Assembly: GCA_016648135.1 (NCBI GenBank)
Contig: JADDOH010008084.1
Coordinates: 54,177 to 118,176, forward strand
Direction of reading: 5' to 3'
Source: Agrypnia vestita
Lineage: Eukaryota; Arthropoda; Insecta; Trichoptera; Phryganeidae
DNA: 64,000 bases
Part shown: one piece after another, positions 12,376 through 23,600 of the stretch
Numbering within the stretch: position 1 is the stretch's first letter
Layout: each line of letters starts with the position of its first letter
Translations under genes and position numbers: made by a program
The notes under the pieces: model-generated
What the model was told of the DNA's origin: nothing
Database searches by the model: none
What the model saw: the letters and a program-made list of their open reading frames with translations, nothing else

Positions 12376-13379
12376 CCGACGTCCTCTACTATATTACTCA
12401 ACTACGAGTACTGTAGTTATATATAATTTCCACATCGGCAGAGTCCTTTGTAGGGGCCTAATTAATCAGTACAAAAATACACTATTTTTTAAATGTATTT
12501 TTATCAAATAATAAAATAAATTACAATAATATTTAAAGAAGATTTACGTAAAGGTACGTATTTGATGTTTATTGATTAAAAACATTATGTTTTTCTTTTA
12601 GTCCTAACGTTTTTGTTATGATCTATTGTTATGTTTCTCGTATTTCTAATCAAACATTATTTAAATTATTTCTTATGTTAAGACTTAAATCAGTGGTAAT
12701 TTTATGGTATATTTGAATTCAATCTCTCTATAATTAAAGCTAATCAATATTATTAGTTACCCCTCTTAAATGGTAAATTAATATAGTGTTTAAAAATGGA
12801 GGTTTTGTCATAACAATATTTTAAATAAAAAACAAATATATTATTGATAACTGCTGTGTCCTTATAAACGTGCTATTTTATATATTATTGAAAAGTATAC
12901 TGTGATGTAATAATCATTATACTTATATATTTTTAAGACAAAGATATAAAACATTACTAGTTTACAAAACAATATTAAATTTACAAATTTAAAATATTGT
13001 TAATTAAGGGTTCACACCACCTTGAGGTTCAAAAATATATTAAAATTCAAAAATATATTACCTTACCCTTGCAAAAATAAAAAAACTTTTTAGTATAATT
13101 TTTACGGCATAAATAAGTTAGTATTTTTTATTAACATATTATTATAAACATTTTAAAATGGCGGCGAGCTGTGCTGTCCTACAAAATAATATCGCCAGGG
13201 TTTGAATGAATTAGAAAAGTTAATTATTTTCTTGTTAAATGATGTAATATCTATGATGTGAAAATGACATCGGTTGGTATTTATTATTTATTTTTTCCTA
13301 AAAAAAATATTTTAAAAATTTATGTAAAACAAACGCCGCATTTTCTCAAATAAATTGTACCTTGTTGATATTATTATTA

Positions 13380-14300
13380 TTAAGGTATGTGCACAATTTG
13401 AACAAAATCGGCATAATAGTTTTTGAGATGTCATCTCCAAAATTTTGAAAAAGGGACTTCTGAGAAAAACTTTCACCTACCACATTATTCTCAATGCACA
13501 AGTCGTATGTTTTGTTAACATCTGTCACATTCCATTAAGGTTGCTATTACCACAGTATAGTAAAACTATACTGTGCTATTACAGTCATTTTTTTTAAATT
13601 TTTGAATGAGTGTTGACTCAAATTATCCTTAGAACTTCAACCTAAAAACATAAATTTATTTTCCGAAAATGTCGAGGTGGTGTAACCCCTTAAGGATAAA
13701 TTTTTTCATGACGTATTAAATACACCAATAAAAAATGTGTTCCAAAGGTTAATTATTATAGGTCACAGTTAAACCTTATTATTATTATTTAATTGTATAA
13801 AAATATTCTACAAAATTTTTACAAGAATATCTACCAATAAAATACTATACATATAAGATATTTTAATTATGCATAGGCAAAATGTGCTTTTTTAAAGTTA
13901 TTCAAAAAAGATCTGCTATATTTAATGTGATTTTGAGATAATTATTGCCATTGATCAAGTGAATGATTTTGTATAGTTTTGTGTATTAAAAGCTATACGA
14001 TGTTAATATTTTTACTACCTCGTGTTGTTGTTTAGGAGTAATTGCAGTTCTTCTACAAACAGTGTACAAGTACAAACTTTGTTTAAACAATTGCTATTAT
14101 AAAAGTTAAAAATACTATTTTATTTTATTTTAACATCCTTGAACCGAGTTTCCTATTCCCTGCCTTCCCGTCTCTAGAAGTGAGCTTGATCCGGTGAGAT
14201 CTAGAAGTGCAGCACCCTTCTCTAGAAGTGCACCACCGCCTGGGGTCAAGCAGACGAAACTCTTGAAAATAAGATCGACTATATTGAATATCGTAATTAA
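13380..14300. repeat. Array leader block, copy 2
   Basis: Full-length relative of 1-870 with the same internal order, lying between genes A and B. Confidence 0.6.
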
Positions 14301-15544
14301 TATAAACGGTTTTATGCACGCTATTTCCTTATTTTACATTACAACTTTATCAAACTATCAAAAGTATATAAAATACAGTATTTTATACATTAGAAATATT
14401 AGTCTAATACTTATTTGACTTCACAACAACGTTATTACGTGGCAACTTCAGTGTTCTTACAGTTGCCGGCAAACTTCTTGAAATTTTTTGGCGTAGTGGG
14501 GGAATGCGCAGAAGACAAAATTTGGGTCTCGTTGGTGGAATGGTACATGCGCAAACTTCCCCCCACTACGCCGTAAAATTTCAAGATGTTTGCCAGCTAC
14601 TGTACCCCCGCGCAGATTATATGAAGACATAATTAGATGCGGTGAAACAAACCGATTTATCTTGATATTAAAATCGAGAAAACATCCCGTATTCAAACAT
14701 TTTTGGCACAAACTGAACTGAGAAAAAGAACGAGGAATTATTTAAACTTTTTGTATCGGTATTAAGTATATTTAGTTACGATATAATACGATATAAAGAG
14801 CATTACAATGCCAGCATTATTATCAAAAAGCATTTCAAATATCAATATGGATAAATCAATTGAGTAAAATCGGTTAACGTTCGAAAAAATAATATTATCA
14901 CATAAGAAATCACAATATCAATCAGAACTGCCAATTCGTACGCAACGTTATTCCACAAACATGTTCTGGCCGGTCAATTGCAGGCTTGATAATATTTTTT
15001 CTAGAGGAATACTCCTTTCCTGCATCGTTCAACTTCTTGGCTTTGATATCGTTCCAGTTTAAAGTATTAGATGTTCGTGTGAATTAATTAAACAACGCTC
15101 CACGATATTGACGCGCGGCGACGCCATTTTGAGGAACAATATAAGTACAACGTTTTTCCACAAACCAATAACTTTAAAATGCAGCCAGAAGCCTAAATAT
15201 TTTTTCTTGACATACTATCTACCTTAAACGATGCATAATAATATACCCAATATAATTGCATCAATAACTCAACATTGACATGTGTTGGATACAACGTTAT
15301 TCCGGGCAAGGGCTCAATTGTTAATTTGAATTAATTAAAAATTATTAAGAATTAAAAATCATAAAATAAATTGCCATAAATAACGTTTGCGACCTGATCC
15401 CCTATGAAATAATATCAGTACCTACACTTGAATATTTCGTTGAGTTGTTTCTTCGAATCATATACTATACCCATTTTTGAAATTATATAATTCTTCGCAT
15501 TGACGTATTATTATATATCATTGATTCCTATTCTAAAGGCATAT
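14300..15544. other. Gene-free spacer, no recognised feature
   Basis: AT-rich. A GCGTAGTGGGGGAA...TTCCCCCCACTACGC inverted repeat lies at about 14490-14575 with paired flanking sequence (AACTTCTTGAAATTTT / AAAATTTCAAGATGTT). The part from about 15300 joins the array unit. Confidence 0.5.
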
Positions 15545-16110
15545 CTGTCAAATCTCCCGCGACCGCACCTTTATTATTCTCGGCATAATGGGTGAGCTTA
15601 CTGCCTTTTTATACCGCTAGGTTCGCATGATCGCGGGACCCAAGCGATCTGTCAAATTAGTACCTATGGTTTTGCAATTGGATTTTGCCTCATGTTTGCT
15701 CGTGTCGCAAGTTTCGTGCTGTTATATATTATTAGATTATTTTATGAATGAATGGTACGTGTCGTCTTAAGTATTATAATACATAAAGATAGTATAATTA
15801 TAGAAATTTTAGTAGAAAAACTTTCGCGAAAACATTTGAAACATTTAATAAAAATAAGGAAGGGGTTACGCTAGACTATTTGTTGTCTCTAAAACTAATT
15901 TCTTTATTTATTTACGTACTTAATTTTTATTCGTGGTAGCGCTGCATTTAATACTAATAATAATAATAATTGTATATTAAAATACTTTCACACTAAAGAC
16001 CTAAGAATCTGTAGATCTGTCAATGTCCATGAAATTCGCGAACTCGGCGGTGGCGCCATCTTATGTTAGTTTTGGGTACATTCATGAAATTTAAAATCAG
16101 CTGAGCGTGT
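15545..16110 (+). promoter_or_regulatory. Conserved upstream block, gene B unit
   Basis: Counterpart of 1866-2425: the same CCCGCGACCG inverted repeat flanked by TCTGTCAAAT direct repeats, and the same GGCGCCATCTTA-like motif near 16052. The E-box has become TACGTG (15756-15761). It lies about 4.5 kb from the gene B start, separated by SINE, MITE and LINE insertions. Confidence 0.35.
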
Positions 16111-16341
16111 AGGGCAAAAATGTACATATTATAAATATATCCGCTAATATGTTGGTATTTAGACCTTAAAATTAGATTACATATCGTCACCCCAGTTCTA
16201 TCTTGTCGTAAGGTCAAAACAACAGTTTTGAGAAAAACGCATTCAAAGTTTGAAATCGATTTTCTAACTACAGGAAACAATATTATTGTTTTCCGAGTAT
16301 ATGATTATATTCTAATGTTTTTATAACGTCATTTGCAAGAG

Positions 16342-16518
16342 GCGGCCCTCGTAGCCCAGTGGGCATGATACTGACTTCCCGCACCGACGGTTCCGGGTTC
16401 GATTCCTGGTGAGGTCACAATTAATCTTCGTGATTTACTCAAGCCTGGGTGTTTTGTGATATTTTTCGCTTCTATAATTGGGCCTCCTGGCCTGTTGAAG
16501 CGTAAAATAAAAAAAAAA
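16342..16518 (+). mobile_element. tRNA-derived SINE
   Basis: The tRNA-like head has an A-box-like TAGCCCAGTGGGC and a perfect B box GGTTCGATTCC (16396-16406), followed by an unrelated body and an A-rich tail. The acceptor stem pairs poorly, so this is a SINE and not a tRNA gene. Confidence 0.8.
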
Positions 16519-16608
16519 CTTAAGGCTGAAGAAGAGAAATATTAGATTTACCTGGTATCGTTTTTTATAATTTTTATATTAAAATTTCATATATTTTGAA
16601 GATACGAC

Positions 16609-16653
16609 AAAATGGAACTGAAATATCGATTGGTATTTCAGTTCCATTTTGGT
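16609..16653. repeat. Short perfect palindrome
   Basis: AAAATGGAACTGAAATA and its exact reverse complement, separated by TCGATTGG. It could form a hairpin. Function unknown. Confidence 0.6.
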
Positions 16654-17511
16654 AAAGGAAAAAACTTGTTATTTTAATGTTTTTTTAATAATTGTTTGAC
16701 TCAAAATAACAGGGAAAAATTGTTTTCATTAAAAAAAAGAAAGATAATGAAATCATTGTTATGAAACTAGCAAAAAATATTAATTTAAACAACAGAAATA
16801 TTACAATAATTTTTAATTTACAAGACCAGAGAACTCTTTTACTAGGGTAATGAGAAAATAATAAAGAAATACTACATAAAAAATTATAATTAAGGCAAAA
16901 TCAATTTGTAAGTAAATTTTCGTACAATATTTAATCTACCGGTGGCACGTATGAAAGCATTGATGATCACGTTTTATTTCCTCAGTTAAAGACATAAAAG
17001 TCGCACATCTTAAAATAATGGGAAATTTTGTGTTTGTAACAAAAAAATGTTTTTTTTTGTAATTTATATCTACGAATGATGTCGAATCCATGTTTGTCTT
17101 ATACTTGATGTTGTGTATATAATTTTTTTCATATCTCAATTGATTTATTTGAGTATATGGAACGAAAGACCAGCACTGTAATTTAAAAAGTCTTCTCGTT
17201 TTAATTAAATTATCTTTAATTTTACCTTTTCGTAGGTTATATTTTTTAATTGACGAAGAAGAGATACCAGGTTGAAAATTTCACGATACGTCAAGTGAAG
17301 GAGGCCAAATTCAATGTTATGACAAGATAGAACTAGTTTTTTTTTTAAATTTTGTATGAACATAAGATTAAATGGAGTTGATAATATATACGACAAAATA
17401 AAACTGATCCAACACCAATATTTCAGCACACACGACAAAATGGAAATCTGTACCAACGAAACTAGAGTAGGTACGATAGAATGGATTAGAGCGATTTGTA
17501 GAGCAAGTCTC

Positions 17512-17841
17512 GGCTAAATCCAAGATAATGGTCCCATTGCATATACAACGAAAATGATTATTTCACTATATTATTAAATGTACTGATAACAAAATGAAAA
17601 ATAATTTACGTTTAAAAAGTAAGTATTAAATAAGATATTACACTTTAAAGTTTCGAAAAATGCACAGTATATTTTGACATTTCATAGGCAATATATGAGG
17701 TTAGGTTAGGTTATTAGGTTTGGTTTGTTTTATTTAGATTACGATTATTTTAGTTAGATTAAATTAACAGGACATTAAATTATATAGTGAAATACTTATT
17801 TTCATTGTACGCACATCGGGACCATATTCTTGGATTATTCC
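17512..17841. mobile_element. 330-bp copy of the same 8-bp-TSD MITE, opposite orientation
   Basis: TSD CAAGTCTC at 17504-17511 and 17842-17849. The ends and the internal GAGGTTAGGTTAGG tract match the reverse complement of 3454-3808. It is private to the A-B spacer. Confidence 0.85.
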
Positions 17842-19531
17842 CAAGTCTCAAAGCCTCACACCATGACAATAAGTCAAAAATGACGATTTTGACCTTACGA
17901 CAAGATAGAGCTGGGGTGATGATATTTAGAAACAAATCCCTTTCATGTTTCGGTTAGCCAGTCAGGTAGACGCATGTGCATATAGCTAATTTAATTTTAA
18001 TAGCACCTAACTCGTTTTTTTTAATAAATCAACATTATGATTTATTGTGGAGTTCTCGTCGAAGTACATCCTCCTCACTCTTCAGGGAATGTATCTAACG
18101 AGAACAAGCGAGAAAAAACTCTGTTTTATGATTAGTACGTGTCAGGTTTTTATAGTACTAATATTACGTATGTACATCGTGTAAAAAACTGGAAATAATA
18201 TGCAGTGAAATGTTAATTCTAATTATTAAGACTAAAAAGGGAGCAAAAGGAACATATACTGAGTTGTATATTCTTTGGTAAATATTAAAGCTAAGCAGTT
18301 TTTTCCTTCTTCTGTAAAGATTACAAATTTGACTTACGTGCTATTAGATTTAAGGTAACGAATTTTTTACCCCTTAGCTTGTTCAGCCTTTCAGGTCCAG
18401 GATCTCAGAGAGTTGTTTAGGTACATTAATATATTGAATGTCTCTTCAAAACGAAAAATGTTTATACGAATTTAGAAATAAAAGTTAGATAGGTTATAAA
18501 TAGTAAGAGGAATAAAATAAATAAAAAGTGCTTATAATATTTTCTATAATAGGAAATTACCAATTAATAAAAGATAAGTCAAAAAGGTACATCGTTTTCC
18601 GCAAAATAAAGAAGCACCGCTAACTTGAACTTGAAATAAAATTCAGATGTTTGAAGAGACCAACACAAAACACATTGATCTGGGTACGGAGTGGAAGTGG
18701 CGGACCAGAAAAACGTATTCTATGTAGAGGTGGTATAACACACAAGTGTGAGACATGTATCGCGTTTAAAAACTTTTATAAAGGTACCTACCTACTATCA
18801 AAAAATATGTGACGAAAACTTATCAGATAGTCACTTCCTTTACCGAGGTGATTACAAGATTTATTTAGTCCCTATCAATGCCAAACATTCCCGGATTTTT
18901 GAAAAGCTGAACTTTGACACGGACCTTCATATAATTATTCTTAATAAAATATCAAAAGTCCCCATCGATCCGAGGTATGCGCACAAAACATTTTTTTTGT
19001 TGTAAATATCTTGTTTTATGACAAAACTGTTTTCTTCTAAATTGTAGTAATCCTTTTGGACATATAGCGATGTTAAATTATGAAAAGTGCGCACTCTTAG
19101 TACGACATGTCTGGTACTGGACGTCGAAAACAACTCAAAATATCGTTTCGGTGTAATCGTTTTGGAGGCATAGCGATGCATAAGATTGTAATCTTCATTT
19201 TTCAAAGGCAATTTTCACCCATTTCCACCACCACCGTGGTATTCCACCTCGATATTAAAACAGTTTTTGATCTGTCCCGTATTTGCACTGTCCCGTATGA
19301 CGTACATAGGGTACAGTGTTTTACGCTTTCAGACCTGCCATTGCAAATGCCCGTTCACTTATCTTAATCTTCAGGCAATAGCTGACCGGTTCTACAATCC
19401 TTCCAGAAGGTAAAGTAGAGGATCGTCTCAGATTGTGGCGTCCATCATTCAAGTTGTCTGGAATACACAGACCTTGAAGATAACCGAGGCGCCATTTTAT
19501 GTGTTGCCTTGTATATCGACCAACACAACTT

Positions 19532-20342
19532 TTTTTTTTAGATGTGAATTACAATTACTTTTGGCCTTGATTGCTATGTACAAGGCTTATAATTTACCTC
19601 AATAGGAGTTCACGTATTCTATTCTACGTATTCACGTATTCACGTATTCTACACTACCACGTACGTACGTGTTCACGTATTCTACACTACCAGGTTTGTT
19701 GGAACGGGAGGGATTTTTCCGTGGAACTTGGAACTCCTTCGCATTTGCCTATGTGGAGAGGGAACCACGGGAAACCTCTCTCAGAAGAAGTCGGACTTGA
19801 GGGGACCTTCCTATACTTTCTTGTAACGTTACGCTTTTGTTTTATTCGTTATTTATTACTTTTAATGTCCTGACTATATTCTCTAAGAAAGATACCACTC
19901 GTGATAAGTTCTTATGACTTATAACGGTTGCGATGTCTTTCCAGTTGACGTCCTTCTGTCTGCACGCTGCTTGTGTCTTGTGTGCTGAAAATGGGACAAA
20001 ACATCAACAGGTGGTAAACATCTTGTATGGCAGTTCCGTTGCAGGGGCATGTGTCATTAATTATTTTGAGACGGTGAAGGTAACTCTTAAATAGGCCATG
20101 CCCTTTTAGCATCCGTGTTAGTTCAAAGGTTGGGGTTATCGAGGCTCTGAATTTCTGAGCGTCCAGGACTGATGGGAAAAACATCTTTGTCACCTTTCCC
20201 GTCGCTTCGGATACATACCTTTGGTTCCACGCATTTTGTGTTCTTTCATGTATTTTCTGTTTTGCGTAACTAAGTGGGAATTTAGAGTAATCTGGAGCAG
20301 TTTTCTTGGTTCTTGGTTAGGGAAGCTTCCCTCGCTTTCTCA
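19532..20342 (-). mobile_element. 5'-truncated R1/Jockey-type LINE upstream of gene B
   Basis: The insertion is bounded by the 14-bp duplication GACCAACACAACTT (19518-19531 and 20343-20356); genes C and D have the empty site. The plus strand starts with a T run, the poly(A) tail of a minus-strand element. The minus-strand frame from about 20330 to 19912 contains GHGLFKSYLHRLKI and CPCNGTAIQDVYHLLMFCP, the Cys/His-rich C-terminal segment of R1-like reverse transcriptase proteins. Confidence 0.85.
19605..19695. repeat. TTCACGTATTCTACACTACC minisatellite inside the LINE insertion
   Basis: Irregular repeats of TTCACGTATTCTA with a central ACGTACGTACGT. It lies in the 3' part of the LINE. Confidence 0.6.
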
Positions 20343-20460
20343 GACCAACACAACTTAAATAAAACTCTTTCAGGGTTACGGAGACAATGTAGTTTTTATA
20401 TATAAACTAAGTATTTTGCTCTTTGTAAGAAGGCCAGGTTAGGTGTAAATGTTGTTGTTG

Positions 20461-20517
20461 CGGTAAGAAGCTCACAAATGCGAAGAACTAATCTTCGTAT
20501 TTGTAAGCTTCTTACCG
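20461..20517. repeat. Inverted duplication (hairpin) upstream of gene B
   Basis: Arms of 26 bases at 20461-20486 and 20492-20517, matching at 24 of 26, with loop ACTAA. Gene C has only the right-arm sequence (TTCGTATTTGTGTGCTTCTTACCG), so the left arm is a local inverted copy. It ends 122 bases before the ATG. Confidence 0.8.
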
Positions 20518-20639
20518 ATTGGATTAAAACTTTTGATTATTCCAGTTTTAATAGCTCCCTGCGTTCAATTTGTCCTCGAAATAATTGAACGTTTTATAGA
20601 GGTTAACCGCCGATCCAACACTTGTGTAAAACAGTAGAA

Positions 20640-23600
20640 ATGTCGTTTCAAGACTGCAGTGTGGAGTTCCACGGATCGCCTCAGGGAATCCTCTACACCG
20701 GACAGGAGATCACGGGAGTCTTTCACATAAAGCAAGACGAACCCAGGGAAATTAAAGGTATAGTAAAATACTACTACATTTCTGGTTTGGGGTATACGGA
20801 GTGATTACTTGACAGATGTCTTGATACTTCTTATAAAAACTGTACGTGTACATAAATAAGAACGTTCCATTTATTTTATGGTAATGGTAACATTTTATGG
20901 TCGTGGTAATAAGAATCTTGCAATCATGAGTTTAGGGGGGTTCTATTTAATTTTCATGTGGCGTTTCAGATGTCGTTTTATATGATTTTTTAACATCTTT
21001 TATATCGTTACACTCCTCACTCTGAATTAGCGTTCCATCTAGTAGATATTACTCAAGTAATTTTATTAATCATTTTGAATGTTAATTTAATAAATATCAG
21101 TTAAATGTCGATTGTTTCGTTTGCTCCGCCACTGTGAACCAAGATGAATTGGAGGCGGATTATTTACATTCACACACTCAATCTTTTTGATCTCATTCTT
21201 CCACACACTCGTCACCTCCAAAACTGTTATCAAATATGTTGCGTATTATTTTTTGCAGGGTTATATTTCACAGTTATCGGTAAAACAAAAGCTCAATGGT
21301 CGGTTAGCCATGGATCTGGTAAAAGTCACACAACTACTACTTACCGCGGAACTGAAATTCACTTAGACACCGGTCACGTGAATCTCTTGGGAGGATATCC
21401 GGTGCAGAGCAGTAATAACCATATTTTATTATTTATTTTAAATTGTCATTTTCTACACATTTATGATTTATCATTCTACCAGCTGTTCGTACCCGGTGTC
21501 GCCCGTATTAAGGATTCAGTTAAAAATAAGTTTATGGGCGGAAACAAAGGTTACATTGTTCGGAAAAGCCTCATAAAAGCAATGTTTCTATTTAATTCGG
21601 GCTGGGATGGATGTGATTCAAGAATATTTGCAAAATTTTGTTCAGATCGGTCGAACGTTGTAAGACAGACGTTGAGGTTTATAGATATGGATTGATTCAA
21701 TGAGGTATATCGATATGGATTGGTAGGAATTGTAAACATTTGTAGGTATAAATTTGTATGAAGGAGTCATATGGTGATGCTGTGAGTATTTTTTTGTTTC
21801 ATCATAATTATTCTTATTCATCATAACCCCTGGTGGGTTTTATAACCTCCTCAAAAGTTTTGTGCCAGCTCTTTCCGTTTCTGAATCCTCAAATCAGATA
21901 TGTCTTTGGGAATATTATCGCTCCGACTTAATTTTGGCCTTCGCCCTATGCCAAACGTCAAGACGTCAGGCATTTTCCCCTCCTGGGTCAGGGTGGCCAA
22001 CCTAAAAACACTACTCCTTCCCCTCTCCCTGGGAAGAATGTGGAGGCCACCCCTAGTTACATATAAATAATTTTATACGATGCAATTTTGTTTTTCGGTC
22101 GCGAAATCCTGACACAAACAATTTATTAATTTTATTTAATCGCTACATAATACATCCATGACCAAATGACTATACAGCACATATTTCTTTAAACTTTCCA
22201 CGGAGCCGCTGTCGTTCTGGAGTGCCAGCTCTGGGGTGGTCCACGTTCAGCCCGCGGAGAAGTTCCGAACCCTGAAACAGAACACTGGATTACTCACTGA
22301 TATGCGGAGCAGTTCCGAGAGGTCCAGGCCTGCAACTGGGGGACCCTCATCAGCGGGTCTCTCAGATACAGCCCCGGTCCGACACGTGGCCTAGGTGCCA
22401 CAGTGCCATTGCCACGTGGAGACATCTGATAGGCATGTCTCTTCCACCTACTGTTCATTCTGATGATGAACATGCATGTCCCCAGACGCTTTACTAACTC
22501 TCCAGTCACTACTACATCATTTTTTTCATCATGTACTAACACTTTTTTTCCAATTTTAAAATTCTCTTCATTCCTTCCCCTCCCCTTGTGATGTGATATG
22601 TAACTTTCGTTGCACGTATTCAACACATTTTTGTTTACTTCGCTGTTAGCCCCCTGGGTTCTACCAGATCCCAAATTACATAACCTTTTACTGAACTTTT
22701 GCCTTTTCCTAAATTACAAATTAGTGTAGGTATGCCGGAGACGCTGAACTCGGCGCCCGCGGTTGACTGTTAGTACTGACACCCGAAATTTTTTTCGGCG
22801 AAATTATTGTTTGAACACATTTTTTTTTAAATAGAGATGCGAACACGGAATACGTGTCACATCAATATTGTTACTATTTTCAAACTAAGCTACACGCTTG
22901 TGCTATGAAAATAGGACTAACTTTTTGGTCTGGATTTGAACCCGCGACCTTAGGATCACGAGGCGAGAGCCCTAATCACAAGACCAACAAGCTACTAGAA
23001 TTGTTTCGGCAACGGCGCTTTGCTCGCTATTTGTATTTACATTTAATGATTCTATTACCTAAGCGATTTGTACTAGTTAACTAGTTTATCAAATGATTCT
23101 TTTTCCGATTCAATAAATAATCTTTCCTGAACCCGTGAATATATTGAGAAGATTATCTCGAAAACTGCTTGAAAAATTACAATTAATTGACAATTCTTTT
23201 AATCTAGCGGCAAATCCTCTTACTGATTCCCCATTTCTTTGCGCGGCGTTATAAAAATTTATTCTATTTTCGTACACTGAACATACATTTTTGCAATGAC
23301 TCTCTAACAATTTTTAATATTTTACCTAACTTAAGTCCTGTGGTACACACAAATTTACCACCAGAGCGAACGTGTTCTCCGTGAGTTGACTGAGTAAAAG
23401 GGCTTTTCTTTACGGCTACCTTCTCATCATGGATATCGCACATAATGAGGTGTTGTTCCAACCTCGCTCGAAAAATGGACCAGTTTCCACATTCGTGGCA
23501 AAACGGCTCCAAATTCAACCAGACCCAAGATAAATGAAGTCTTTCACGATCTCAAAACCATAGTAACCCCGTAGAATAACACCATCTTCTTCGCTTAGAA

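Larger units (their letters stand above)
8650..13379. other. Gene-free spacer after gene A
   Basis: AT-rich array spacer. The part from about 9770 resembles sequence after genes C and D (40690, 56695). GGCGCCGGTTATTGTGCTCA at about 11779 recurs at 27925, 42168, 43751 and 58019. Apart from the RT fragment at 12118 and the duplication at 10483 I see no gene. Confidence 0.6.

Noticed and set aside
16342..16420. tRNA gene
   Set aside because: Good A and B boxes, but the acceptor stem pairs poorly and an unrelated body with an A tail follows, as in a SINE.
21144..21695. 183-codon plus-strand frame spanning gene B exon 2
   Set aside because: Only the exon 2 part is conserved. The rest is intron sequence, and the frame works only by reading through both splice sites.
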